DNA from: Brytella acorum
GTDB lineage: Bacteria > Pseudomonadota > Alphaproteobacteria > Acetobacterales > Acetobacteraceae
Direction of reading: 5' to 3'
DNA: 64,000 nucleotides
Assembly (NCBI RefSeq): GCF_029309905.1
Contig: NZ_JARBJP010000002.1
Coordinates: forward strand, 558,001-622,000
Below, piece by piece: positions 1 to 8,168 of this stretch. Each line of letters starts with the position of its first letter. Position 1 is the first letter of the stretch. The position numbers and the translations under genes are program-made. Under the pieces are notes generated by a model, which was not told where the DNA came from, did no database searches, and saw only the letters and a list, made by a program, of their open reading frames with translations.

Positions 1-871
1 AGACCAGCGTGCAGATGAGCAGACTGCCGATAATGCCGATCGGTACGTCCCGTGTCGGATTGCGCGCTTCCGACGCCGCGGTCGAGACCGCTTCGAAGCC
101 GACATAGGCAAAGAATATGACGGAGGCGCCGCGAAAGATGCCGGGAATGCCGAACCGGAAACCGCCTTCCGAAGGGGGGATGAACGGGTGCCAGTATTCA
201 GGGTGAAGGGCGAATAGGCCAAAGCCCATGAAGACGAAGAGAACGCCGACCTTGACACAGACGATAATCGTGTTGATCCGGGCGGATTCCTGCACGCCCT
301 TCGCAAGGAAAGCTGCGACGAGGGCGATCGCGAAGACCGCAACGAAATCGAGCCTCCAGCCGGCTCCGATGGCCTCGCCATTACTACCGGGGAGCGTCTG
401 GAGCGTCGCCTGGCTCAGAGCCGCCGGAACATGCAATCCGAATCCGGACAACAGGCTGGTCGCATAGCCTGAAAGTCCCGACGCGACTGCCGCGCAGGAA
501 ATTCCGTATTCCAGAAGAAGCAGCCATCCTACTGTCCACGCCGCCCGTTCGCCCATGGAGACGTAAGCATAGGAATAGGCGGAGCCGGATACCGGCATGC
601 ATGACGCGAGTTCACCGTAAGAAAAAGCCGTGAAGAGGCATGCGAGCGCCGCCACGATGAAGGAGAGCAGGATCGACGGCCCGGCATACTGGGCGGCCGC
701 CGTGCCCGTCATGACGTAGATACCCGCCCCGATCGTGGACCCGACCCCGAGCAGGACCAGTTGCGTTGCGGTCAGGGAACGTTTCAGACCGTGCGTCTGA
801 AACTCGGTCATGATCTGTTCGAGAGGTTTGCGACGCGCGGATTCCGGCCGCGCCGAGGGGTGGGGTGCCAT
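1..871 (-). CDS. APC-family amino-acid permease, C-terminus cut by window edge
   Basis: About 290 N-terminal residues of a multi-pass inner-membrane amino-acid transporter are visible; the rest lies beyond the window. The first helix carries the glycine-rich substrate-site motif GVGSTIGAGIYVMTG (about residues 43-57). Near residues 250-275 is FFAYVGFEAVSTAASEARNP, the helix-6 signature of cationic amino-acid transporter (YfnA/CAT-like) permeases, followed by RDVPIGIIGSLLICTLV. The ATG chosen gives a short hydrophilic N-terminus (MAPHPSARP); an internal ATG 20 codons later is possible and no strong ribosome site decides between them. Substrate cannot be told from sequence. It is transcribed in the same direction as uppP. 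Confidence 0.85.
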   Translation of the reverse strand, partial: MAPHPSARPESARRKPLEQIMTEFQTHGLKRSLTATQLVLLGVGSTIGAGIYVMTGTAAAQYAGPSILLSFIVAALACLFTAFSYGELASCMPVSGSAYSYAYVSMGERAAWTVGWLLLLEYGISCAAVASGLSGYATSLLSGFGLHVPAALSQATLQTLPGSNGEAIGAGWRLDFVAVFAIALVAAFLAKGVQESARINTIIVCVKVGVLFVFMGFGLFALHPEYWHPFIPPSEGGFRFGIPGIFRGASVIFFAYVGFEAVSTAASEARNPTRDVPIGIIGSLLICTLV

Positions 872-947
872 AAGGGTCAGGCCTGTCGCAAATCTGTCAT
901 GGGCCTAACATGCCGCAACGTTGCGGCGAGGGAAACAGAGACTCGCG

Positions 948-1790
948 TCAGAACACGAGTAATACGATCGAAATGAAACCTGCGCCCAGGCAATAGAATG
1001 CGAAGGGCGTCAGCGCCCAGCGATCGTGACCCCGGAAATACCGCAGAAGGGTCAATGTACTGATCACGGCCGTGACACCGGCCACGATCGCCGCCAGACA
1101 GGACTGGATCATGACGTCATGGGGTATGGTTACATGCCGAAGCTTGAACGCCTGATGAACCGTCGCGGCCAGAATGGCCGGCTGTGCGAGCAGGAAGGAA
1201 AATTTGGCTGCGGTCTCGTGATCGAGGCCGCGCAGCAGACCGCCGTTCATGGTCACGCCGGAGCGTGAAATTCCCGGGAAGAGCGCGAGACATTGCCACA
1301 GGCCGATCGTCAGGGCGTCTCCAGCCGACATATCGGAAATCGCGCGCTGGGGCTGACGGCCTTTCAAGCTTCTGAGCCATTCCGTTGCAAATAGCAGGAA
1401 GCCGTTCACCATCAGGAAAACGGCAACGATGAGCGGTGCGCCGAAAAAAGAGCGCAGCCTGTGCTCAAATACGCCTCCGACCACGACGAGAGGCAGAGTG
1501 CCTACGACCAGCAGGACCAGAATCCGGATCGACTGCTCCCGTCGCGCCTGGCCGTGACGTCCCAGCGCACCACCGATGATCGCAATCCAGTCGCTGGCGA
1601 AAACCAGCAGGAGGGCGACCAGCGTTCCGAAATGCAGCATCGTCAGGAACGGCAGGAAAAGGGGATCGTTTTCATCGATATGCCAGTGGAGAAGGGCAGG
1701 GATGAGAACGGCGTGACCAAGGCTGCTGATCGGGAAGAGTTCGGTAACACCCTGCAGAACGGCGAGAAAAAGGGCCTGGGCAAGTGTCAT
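948..1790 (-). CDS. uppP: Undecaprenyl-diphosphatase (BacA/UppP)
   Basis: Integral membrane phosphatase that converts undecaprenyl diphosphate to undecaprenyl phosphate, recycling the lipid carrier for peptidoglycan and other envelope glycans. The 280 residues match the family length (about 270). Motif 1, QGVTELFPISSLGH (13-26), holds the conserved Glu17 and Ser pair, with Leu24 where many homologues have Thr. Motif 2, PGISRSG (172-178), holds the catalytic-site Arg and Ser. Several hydrophobic helices fill the rest. It lies in an envelope gene neighbourhood, about 1.8 kb from a DedA-family gene whose relatives transport undecaprenyl phosphate. Confidence 0.95.
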   Translation of the reverse strand: MTLAQALFLAVLQGVTELFPISSLGHAVLIPALLHWHIDENDPLFLPFLTMLHFGTLVALLLVFASDWIAIIGGALGRHGQARREQSIRILVLLVVGTLPLVVVGGVFEHRLRSFFGAPLIVAVFLMVNGFLLFATEWLRSLKGRQPQRAISDMSAGDALTIGLWQCLALFPGISRSGVTMNGGLLRGLDHETAAKFSFLLAQPAILAATVHQAFKLRHVTIPHDVMIQSCLAAIVAGVTAVISTLTLLRYFRGHDRWALTPFAFYCLGAGFISIVLLVF

Positions 1791-1958
1791 GGCGATCCGT
1801 TTGGTTCAGGGGCCCGGATGGCGGGCCATGCGTCGGACATGATACCGACGGATGCGCTCTCTCGTGCACCACGCACGCGAATGCTGCAACCCCGCTTGAC
1901 CGTCCGATGCGGGCACGCGAAGACCCATGAAGATTGATTGCGCGAGGAGACGAGGCAA

Positions 1959-2417
1959 ATGGCTGCTGGAAAGCGGGGCGGGGCGATTCTCGCGAGTGCT
2001 CTCGTGCTCGGGGTTGCGTGCGGCTTCAGTATTTATGCGGACGCGCAGAAACACGGTCGCATTGCGGGGGGGACGGAGCTGCATGCCCGTTTCAACTCGG
2101 CTAATGGGCTGCACGCTGGCGCCAAGGTTCTTCTGGCGGGGGTTGAGGTCGGGCGGGTCCGTGACATCACCCTCGATCCGGCGACCCAGCTTGCCGATGT
2201 CGCCTTCGTGGTCGATTCCCGGCTTCACCTGCCGAAGGATAGCGTTCTTGGAATCGTCGCACCGACGATGACGTCCGATAACGCTCTGGAGATCACGCCG
2301 GGCAAAGCCGTTGAATCGCTGGCGGCGGGTGCGGTCATATCGGACACGCGCGATCAGCTTTCGCTGGAGCAGCAGGTCAGCAATTATATTTTCGGAGGCG
2401 CGCTGGGCGGGGGTTGA
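1959..2417 (+). CDS. MlaD-like (MCE domain) lipid transport protein
   Basis: A 152-residue protein with one N-terminal membrane anchor (about residues 8-25, ILASALVLGVACGFSIYA) followed by a single MCE/MlaD domain. The stretch FNSANGLHAGAKVLLAGVEV-GRV is the classical MCE opening, and the C-terminal helix region ends in a glycine-rich tail. MlaD proteins form hexameric periplasmic rings that carry phospholipids between inner and outer membrane. The ATG was chosen because a strong GAGGAGACGAGG ribosome site lies just upstream; a TTG seven codons earlier is less likely. No mlaE, mlaF, mlaB or mlaC lies beside it, so its ABC partners must be elsewhere if they exist. Confidence 0.82.
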   Translation: MAAGKRGGAILASALVLGVACGFSIYADAQKHGRIAGGTELHARFNSANGLHAGAKVLLAGVEVGRVRDITLDPATQLADVAFVVDSRLHLPKDSVLGIVAPTMTSDNALEITPGKAVESLAAGAVISDTRDQLSLEQQVSNYIFGGALGGG

Positions 2418-2423
2418 ACGCGG

Positions 2424-3542
2424 TCAATCGTTCAGCGGGTAGGAGGCGAGCATCCGGCGCTGCTTGCGCCAGGCCCGCAACATCGTGAACGCGCCGCATG
2501 TTTTCCAACCTCGCGCGCGGTTCGCGGCGCCGATGCGGAATGTGGCGCTGTAGTGCTCGAACTGCGCGCGATAAGCTTCCCACAGGGTCGTTCTGCGGTC
2601 CCATATATGGGTCGCCTCCGACCCGACTCCGTTGATCTCTATAATCTCGAAGTCTTCTCCCCTTTTCAGCGCATCGATCGAATCGGCTTTGACATCGATG
2701 CGGCCGAAGTGGAAATCCGGAATGTCCTTGATCAGGGCGTCCAAGCGCGCGGTCAATTCCGGCGTGGTATCGGCGCGGCCGTCGCGAAATACGGATCCCT
2801 TGCAGTGGTTGCCGGTAAAGACGAGTTCGACTCTCTGCCCGGGAGCCGGAACGTGATGGCGCCGGTCGCCGAGGCGCGGAAGGTAAATTTCGGGAACGAG
2901 GCTCATCCGGCGATCGCGCATGATGAGTTGCTCGATGGATGAAACGCCATCTCCCATGACGTGGGGAACGTCCTTGTAGGTGATGGACGTAATGCGTCCG
3001 TTCGCTTCATCGGGGTGCCGGATGTAGAAAATGCCGGCTTCGATCGGGCGATCGATAAGCTTCTGAAGCACGATCCGCACGCTGCCGGGGTATTGCGCCA
3101 GAACCGATGCAAGATCTTCAGGGTGACGGACGAGTTTCACGCCGGTGCCATTGCAGCCGATATCCGGCTTGACGACGACGGGGAAACCAATCCCGGCGTC
3201 TTTCATCGCGGTGCGCGCGCGCACCTCATCCTGCTCGCGATGGCGTTTGTCGAGCGTGATCGCGATGTAAGGAGCGATCCACTGCCGGGCCAGGGGACCC
3301 GCGAGGTCGAGAATGTCGGTCTTGCGTTCACCGCACAGTCCCCCGGTTTCGATGTGGGGATTGGCGGCGCTGGGGATGCTGAAATCACCATATCGGATGC
3401 CCATCGCAATCCAGTAAAGTACGATGGGTGTGTAGAACACGGAACCGGGCCAGAACTCGAAAAGCGAAAGCGGATGGGCCGTCGCGTCCGCGTCTGGCTC
3501 TGGCGCGTTCAGGTCCTCGGTGGTGTCATAAATCTGTAGCAT
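2424..3542 (-). CDS. ATP-grasp protein related to D-Ala-D-Ala ligases
   Basis: A 372-residue protein with an ATP-grasp fold. The central VVVKPDIGCNGTGVKLV is the ATP-grasp nucleotide-binding strand-loop, and EIIEINGVGSEATHIWD near residue 310 is the metal-binding Glu/Asn motif. The N-terminal third (LFEFWPGSVFYTPIVLYWIA) is hydrophobic and aromatic, and may be a membrane-contacting segment. It is often annotated as D-alanine-D-alanine ligase, but it lacks the usual N-terminal Ddl domain, so the substrate is unknown. The start codon lies 7 bases after the DedA stop with GGGGCG between, suggesting translational coupling. The pairing points to an envelope or lipid-linked substrate (inference). 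Confidence 0.7.
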   Translation of the reverse strand: MLQIYDTTEDLNAPEPDADATAHPLSLFEFWPGSVFYTPIVLYWIAMGIRYGDFSIPSAANPHIETGGLCGERKTDILDLAGPLARQWIAPYIAITLDKRHREQDEVRARTAMKDAGIGFPVVVKPDIGCNGTGVKLVRHPEDLASVLAQYPGSVRIVLQKLIDRPIEAGIFYIRHPDEANGRITSITYKDVPHVMGDGVSSIEQLIMRDRRMSLVPEIYLPRLGDRRHHVPAPGQRVELVFTGNHCKGSVFRDGRADTTPELTARLDALIKDIPDFHFGRIDVKADSIDALKRGEDFEIIEINGVGSEATHIWDRRTTLWEAYRAQFEHYSATFRIGAANRARGWKTCGAFTMLRAWRKQRRMLASYPLND

Positions 3543-3549
3543 CGCCCCA

Positions 3550-4158
3550 TCAGTCGCTGAAACTTTGAAGCCGCGCAATCAGCCGACTCACAAAAATGAT
3601 CGTTATGACGAAACCAGCCATTCCCACCCAACGCCAGCCTTGCAAGTGGGCTTCCATCCAGTTGCCGACATGTTCTGATACGGTGAAAAGGATGGATGTC
3701 CAGACCAGCGTGGCTCCGACGGCACTGAGCGCGAAGCGCCCCAGTGGCGCCCGGAAGAACCCACAGGCCGTGTAAAGGGGCAGTCTGGCGCCCGGAATGA
3801 AGCGGCTGACAATGACGGTCTTGACCACGTGACGGGAGAACCATTCGTGGCCTCGGTCATGTTTGGGCAACGTAATCCAACGTTGGAACGGCGTCCATTT
3901 CGCCCCCAGGGCGCCCAGACCGTAAAGCAGGACATCGCCGAACGCGACGCCGATATACAGTGAAATCAGCGCGATCGGACGCTCAAGCTTGCCATCTTCG
4001 CACGCCATCGCCGCGAGAATGGTCGTTGCGTCCTCGAGGATGAACGTCCCGATGATGATCGTAAGCCCCTTGGCCCACCATGTCGCGAGCCAGGATCCCT
4101 GAGCCGTCTGTGTCAGAACCATCCAGAACGTATTCACTGCGCGCGAAACCTCCCGCAT
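3550..4158 (-). CDS. DedA-family membrane protein (VTT domain)
   Basis: A 202-residue inner-membrane protein of the DedA/SNARE-associated (VTT) family. The conserved motif VIVSRFIPGARLPLYTACGF (about residues 116-135) includes the family's F-x-P-G-x-R signature, and the early GTFILEDATTILAA carries the acidic residue typical of the re-entrant loop. Family members in other bacteria flip undecaprenyl phosphate or phosphatidylethanolamine; which one is moved here cannot be read from sequence. It is the first gene of a two-gene unit with the ATP-grasp protein downstream, transcribed divergently from the lytic transglycosylase. Confidence 0.9.
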   Translation of the reverse strand: MREVSRAVNTFWMVLTQTAQGSWLATWWAKGLTIIIGTFILEDATTILAAMACEDGKLERPIALISLYIGVAFGDVLLYGLGALGAKWTPFQRWITLPKHDRGHEWFSRHVVKTVIVSRFIPGARLPLYTACGFFRAPLGRFALSAVGATLVWTSILFTVSEHVGNWMEAHLQGWRWVGMAGFVITIIFVSRLIARLQSFSD

Positions 4159-4389
4159 GCGGGGCCCTGAGAGAGAGAGCGCGTGGCGCAGGCCGGTTCA
4201 TGGAAGGGAGACGAGATGCTCATGACCGGGCGGGTTTGACATGCAACTCGCAAAACGCAAGTGCCGTCAGATTTCAAAGCGATAAGGAATGCAGGCGCGG
4301 CGGACGGAGGCGGACGTGATTGCCTATGGTGTCTCAGGCCCTTGCGCCGTAGGCTGCGCAGAGCGGCCAGACCGCGCCATCCCTTTTGC

Positions 4390-5403
4390 ATGGACATGCA
4401 CACGATCATGCTCAACCGTCGCGCGTTCGTCGCGTCCTGTTCCGTTGTGGCTCCGACCATCGGTGTCGTTTCGAGTGCTCGTGGCCTCGCCGCTCCGGCG
4501 ATCCCGGGTCGTTATGAGAACTTTCTCGCATCCATTCGCCGACAGGCCCTGGCCGATGGGCTGAACGCCCAGATCGTCGGGCGCGCGCTCGCCATGACTC
4601 AAGCGCCCAATGCGCATGTTCTGAAACTCGATCGTCACCAGCCGGAGTTCACCCTGACCTGGGCGCAGTATCGGCAGCGGGTCATCAGCCCGTCGCGTAT
4701 TACCGAGGGGCAGGCCGCTTTTCGGGCGCGCGACTCGCTTCTTGCCCGGATCGAGCGTCAATACGGCGTGGACGCCCGTGTCATCGTCGGTATCTGGGGG
4801 CTCGAATCCGGTTTTGGTCGGAAAATCGGCACTTTCTCGGTCATCGATGCCCTGGCGACGCTGGCCTATGACGGTCGTCGCGCCAGTTTTTTTCGCAGTG
4901 AACTGCTCAAGGCCCTGCGGATTCTCAATGACCGGGACATCACGCCGGAGGGCATGATGGGGTCTTATGCCGGCGCCATGGGGCAGCCGCAATTCATGCC
5001 AAGCGCCTATCTCAGCTATGCGGTGGATGGCGATGGCGACGGGCGACGCGACATCTGGAAAAGCGAAGCCGACGTGTTCGCGTCCATCGCCAATTATCTG
5101 AAACGATGCGGCTGGGTCGCCGGTGCGCCCTGGGGACAGCCGGTGACGCTTACCCGCGACATCGCGCAGACGATCACGGGGCGAGGGAATGTTCAGTCTC
5201 TGGCCCAGTGGGCCGCGCTCGGCGTGCGTCGTGCCGATGGTTCGGCGTTCTCAAGGCCGGACGTTCAGGGGGCGCTTCTCCGGCCCGACGGCGCAGGTGG
5301 GGAGGCGTTCATCGTGTACAAAAACTTCAACGTGATCCGACGCTATAATCCCTCGGATTTCTATGCGCTGGGTGTGGGGCTGCTTGGCTATGCGGTGGCG
5401 TAA
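4390..5403 (+). CDS. MltB-type lytic murein transglycosylase
   Basis: A 337-residue periplasmic enzyme that cleaves peptidoglycan glycan strands with formation of anhydromuramic ends. The catalytic Glu139 sits in GIWGLESGFGR, and the MltB-family motif SYAGAMGQPQFMPSAYLSYA (about 192-211) and DGDGDGRRDIW follow. The N-terminus contains RRAFVASC and a hydrophobic stretch ending at an Ala-rich site, consistent with a signal peptide (possibly Tat, with a single Arg pair). The start is uncertain: ATG codons at 4390 and 4408 fit the signal peptide, while a GTG 43 codons upstream would add an unlikely Arg-rich extension. It overlaps the following rlpA-like gene. Confidence 0.88.
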   Translation: MDMHTIMLNRRAFVASCSVVAPTIGVVSSARGLAAPAIPGRYENFLASIRRQALADGLNAQIVGRALAMTQAPNAHVLKLDRHQPEFTLTWAQYRQRVISPSRITEGQAAFRARDSLLARIERQYGVDARVIVGIWGLESGFGRKIGTFSVIDALATLAYDGRRASFFRSELLKALRILNDRDITPEGMMGSYAGAMGQPQFMPSAYLSYAVDGDGDGRRDIWKSEADVFASIANYLKRCGWVAGAPWGQPVTLTRDIAQTITGRGNVQSLAQWAALGVRRADGSAFSRPDVQGALLRPDGAGGEAFIVYKNFNVIRRYNPSDFYALGVGLLGYAVA

Positions 5404-6268
5404 CCTTCGACTGACCGGCGTCCTGGCTGTTCTTTCCGTATTCACGGCATGCCAGCGTTCCGCACCACTTCTGGTCAGTCATCCTCATTACGTGATCGGA
5501 AAGGGGTGGCAGGGGCAGGACGGCTGGTTCTACCCGGCGGAATCGTTCGAGCTTCGTCAGACGGGGCTCGCGATTCGCGAAACCGATACGACGCCCCATT
5601 TGACGGCCGATGGGGAGATCTGGAACGCCGGGTCGATGACGGGCGCACACCAGACCCTGCAACTGCCTGCCGTCGTGACGTTGCGGAACATCTCCAATGG
5701 TCGCACCGTACGGATCCGCCTGAATGAACGCGGGCCGCGATCGAGCGGTCGTCTGGTCGCGGTGACGCCGAAAGTGGCCGAACTGCTGGGTATTATGAGT
5801 CAGCAACCGGCTCCGGTGGAACTGATCGTCGACGAACCTGCGAGCCGGGCGATGGCCGAGGCGAGCCCCGACGCGCCGAAGCTGGATATCGCATCAGCGC
5901 CGCGCGGCGACGTGGTGGCAGAGTCTCTCGACGGGAAAGGCGGCGCGGCGCGTAGCGTCGGTTCGCACGAATCGGCATGGGGGCGTTCGTCCGGCGGGCT
6001 GGTTCTGGAGAATCTGCCGGTGCAGGTGATGGCGGGATATGCGCAGCCGGTATCGTATGCCATCCAGTTCGGAAGCTTTGCCGGACGGGCGGCCGCGACA
6101 CAGGTGGCGCTGCGCTGCGGCGCGGCCGTGACGACATCGGCTGAAGCCGGACGCGGACTGAACTGGCTGGTTGTGAAAGGACCGCTTGCAACTGTGGCCG
6201 AAGCGGATAATGCCTTGGCGCAGGCCCATGGCTGTGGCATCGCCGGAGCGCGGATCGTGGTCGAATAA
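5390..6268 (+). CDS. RlpA-like septal ring lipoprotein with SPOR domain
   Basis: A 292-residue probable lipoprotein: a hydrophobic leader ends in VFTAC with lipid-attachment Cys21. The double-psi beta-barrel domain has LTADGEIWNAGSMTGAHQTL (71-90), retaining the Glu76 and His87 equivalent to the catalytic pair of RlpA transglycosylases, and VRIRLNERGP (107-116). The usual GxASWYG opening is replaced by a WFYPAESFELRQTG variant. A C-terminal SPOR domain (about 220-292, SYAIQFGSFAGRAAATQVAL) should bind denuded glycans at the septum. The start overlaps the mltB-like stop by 14 bases; an in-frame ATG at 5363 is an alternative. It is followed 8 bases later by a carboxypeptidase gene. Confidence 0.87.
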   Translation: MRWRNLRLTGVLAVLSVFTACQRSAPLLVSHPHYVIGKGWQGQDGWFYPAESFELRQTGLAIRETDTTPHLTADGEIWNAGSMTGAHQTLQLPAVVTLRNISNGRTVRIRLNERGPRSSGRLVAVTPKVAELLGIMSQQPAPVELIVDEPASRAMAEASPDAPKLDIASAPRGDVVAESLDGKGGAARSVGSHESAWGRSSGGLVLENLPVQVMAGYAQPVSYAIQFGSFAGRAAATQVALRCGAAVTTSAEAGRGLNWLVVKGPLATVAEADNALAQAHGCGIAGARIVVE

Positions 6269-6276
6269 GGTGAAAC

Positions 6277-7515
6277 GTGCAGACTAGACGCTATCTTCTC
6301 AGTGGCGCGGCGGGGCTCGTCGCATTTTCCGGTCTGGCGTTCGCGCGCCCACACCACGCTCATTCGGCGGGACGCGCGAAAGCAGCGGCCAGTGCGGACG
6401 GCGCCAGCCCGCCGCCCGCCGCTGGAGGACCGCCCGCGAACACGCCGATCGGTCCTGTCGATACGGTCGCGCGGTGGGCCTGTATCGTCGATTACAATAC
6501 GGGCGCGGTCCTGCTGGAAAAGGCGGCCGATGAGCGCATGGCGCCGTCCTCGCTGACGAAGCTGATGACGGCCTATATCGTGTTCGGCATGCTGAAGAGC
6601 GGTCGTCTGAGCGCCGATCAGAGCCTGCCGGTCAGCGAGAAGGCCTGGCGCATGCAGGGCTCGAAGATGTTCGTGCCGCTGGGACAGGCCGTACCCGTTT
6701 CAGCGCTGATCGAAGGTATGGTGATTCAGTCGGGCAATGACGCCTGTATCGTTCTGGCGGAAGGTATTGCCGGATCGGAGGAGCAGTTCGCCACGCTCAT
6801 GAATGACACGGCGGCCAAGATCGGTCTGACGAACTCGCATTTTCTGAACTGCACGGGCTGGCCCGAGGACAATCACTATATGACGGCGCGCGATGTTACG
6901 ACGCTCGCCATTCACCTGATCCGTGATTATCCCGAATACTATCATTATTTTTCCGCCAGCGATTTCACCTACAACAACATCAAGCAGGGCAATCGCAACG
7001 TTCTCGTGGACAAGGGCCTCGCGGATGGTCTGAAGACCGGCCACACGGATGCCGGTGGTTATGGATTGTGCGCGAGCTCGGATCGCAACGGCAATCGTAT
7101 CGTCATGACGATCAACGGAACGTCGTCGATGAATGAGCGTGCTCATGAAGGCGAGCGTCTGCTCGGCTGGGCTTTCGCCAATTTCGAGAACGTCACGCTT
7201 TTCCGCAAGGGACAGGAAGTCGATCGCGTCCCCGTCTGGATGGGTGAGAAAGCGGATGTCGGACTGGTGACGACGCGCGATGTCGTCATGACGCTGCCTC
7301 ATGGCTGGCAGCAGCGCAGCCATCTGGGTGTTGATTACCAGTCGCCCGTCATGGCCCCTGTCCAGCATGGCCAGACGCTCGGAGCGCTCGTGCTGAAGAA
7401 TCCCGGCATGACGGATGTGCGGGTGGATCTGGTGGCGAGTGCGAGTATTCCGCAGCTTGGCGTTGTAGGGCGTGCGCTGGCGCGTCTTGGCCACGCGCCG
7501 ACAGCGCATGGTTAA
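6277..7515 (+). CDS. D-alanyl-D-alanine carboxypeptidase (PBP5/6 family)
   Basis: A 412-residue low-molecular-weight penicillin-binding protein that trims the terminal D-Ala of peptidoglycan stem peptides. Signature motifs are intact: S92-L-T-K95, S152-G-N154 and K252-T-G254. A signal peptide precedes an Ala/Pro-rich linker (about 33-60), and the C-terminal PBP5_C domain (about 305-395) ends without an obvious amphipathic anchor. The start is GTG with AAGGTG just upstream. With the two preceding genes it forms a wall-remodelling trio that leads straight into tmk. Confidence 0.93.
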   Translation: MQTRRYLLSGAAGLVAFSGLAFARPHHAHSAGRAKAAASADGASPPPAAGGPPANTPIGPVDTVARWACIVDYNTGAVLLEKAADERMAPSSLTKLMTAYIVFGMLKSGRLSADQSLPVSEKAWRMQGSKMFVPLGQAVPVSALIEGMVIQSGNDACIVLAEGIAGSEEQFATLMNDTAAKIGLTNSHFLNCTGWPEDNHYMTARDVTTLAIHLIRDYPEYYHYFSASDFTYNNIKQGNRNVLVDKGLADGLKTGHTDAGGYGLCASSDRNGNRIVMTINGTSSMNERAHEGERLLGWAFANFENVTLFRKGQEVDRVPVWMGEKADVGLVTTRDVVMTLPHGWQQRSHLGVDYQSPVMAPVQHGQTLGALVLKNPGMTDVRVDLVASASIPQLGVVGRALARLGHAPTAHG

Positions 7516-7523
7516 GCCCGGGC

Positions 7524-8168
7524 GTGTCTGACGGGTTGTTCATCACATTCGAAGGCGGGGAAGGCGCGGGAAAAACGACGCAGTCCCGCCTTCTGGCCGA
7601 GAGGCTCCGGCAGGCCGGACATGAAGTTGTCCTGACGCGTGAACCGGGTGGCACGCCTGGTGCCGAAGCCCTGCGTGAAGTGCTGCTGTTCGGTGCGGCG
7701 CCGTTATCATGGAAAGCGCAGGTGCTCGGCCATATGGCCGCGCGCGCCGACCATATCGACAATCTGATCCGTCCGGCCATCGAGCGGGGCGCCGTCGTCG
7801 TATGCGATCGCTTCCATGACTCAACGGTGACCTATCAGGGCTACGGGGTTGGACGCGCAGAGCAGGCAATTCTGTCGTTCATCGCGGATATTCGCCGATT
7901 GCTGGCGTTTGAGCCGGACCTCACCTTCCTTCTCACGGTGCCGCTGGAGACCGGTATGGACCGGCTGGCCGCGCGTGGGGGACGCACGGATCGCTATGAG
8001 GCGGAAAGCGTCGCTTTTCATGAACGTGTGGAAGCGGGTTTTGCGGCCATCGCCGCCGCCGAGCCCGTACGTATGCGAGTTGTGAACGGTGTCCGCGCTC
8101 CGGACGAGGTCGCGCAAACGATTTATGATTGTGCGACGGCGTGCCTGGAGGCGCGCCTGAAGGGATGA
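7524..8168 (+). CDS. tmk: Thymidylate kinase
   Basis: A 214-residue cytosolic kinase that phosphorylates dTMP to dTDP. The P-loop is GGEGAGKTT (11-19), TREPGGTPGAE is the DR/E-P-G substrate motif, and CDRFHDSTVTYQGYG is the DRY/DRF motif. The LID region is ARGGRTDRYE. GTG start. The stop TGA overlaps the holB ATG as ATGA, so translation is likely coupled. The tmk-holB pairing is widespread in bacteria. Confidence 0.96.
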   Translation: MSDGLFITFEGGEGAGKTTQSRLLAERLRQAGHEVVLTREPGGTPGAEALREVLLFGAAPLSWKAQVLGHMAARADHIDNLIRPAIERGAVVVCDRFHDSTVTYQGYGVGRAEQAILSFIADIRRLLAFEPDLTFLLTVPLETGMDRLAARGGRTDRYEAESVAFHERVEAGFAAIAAAEPVRMRVVNGVRAPDEVAQTIYDCATACLEARLKG

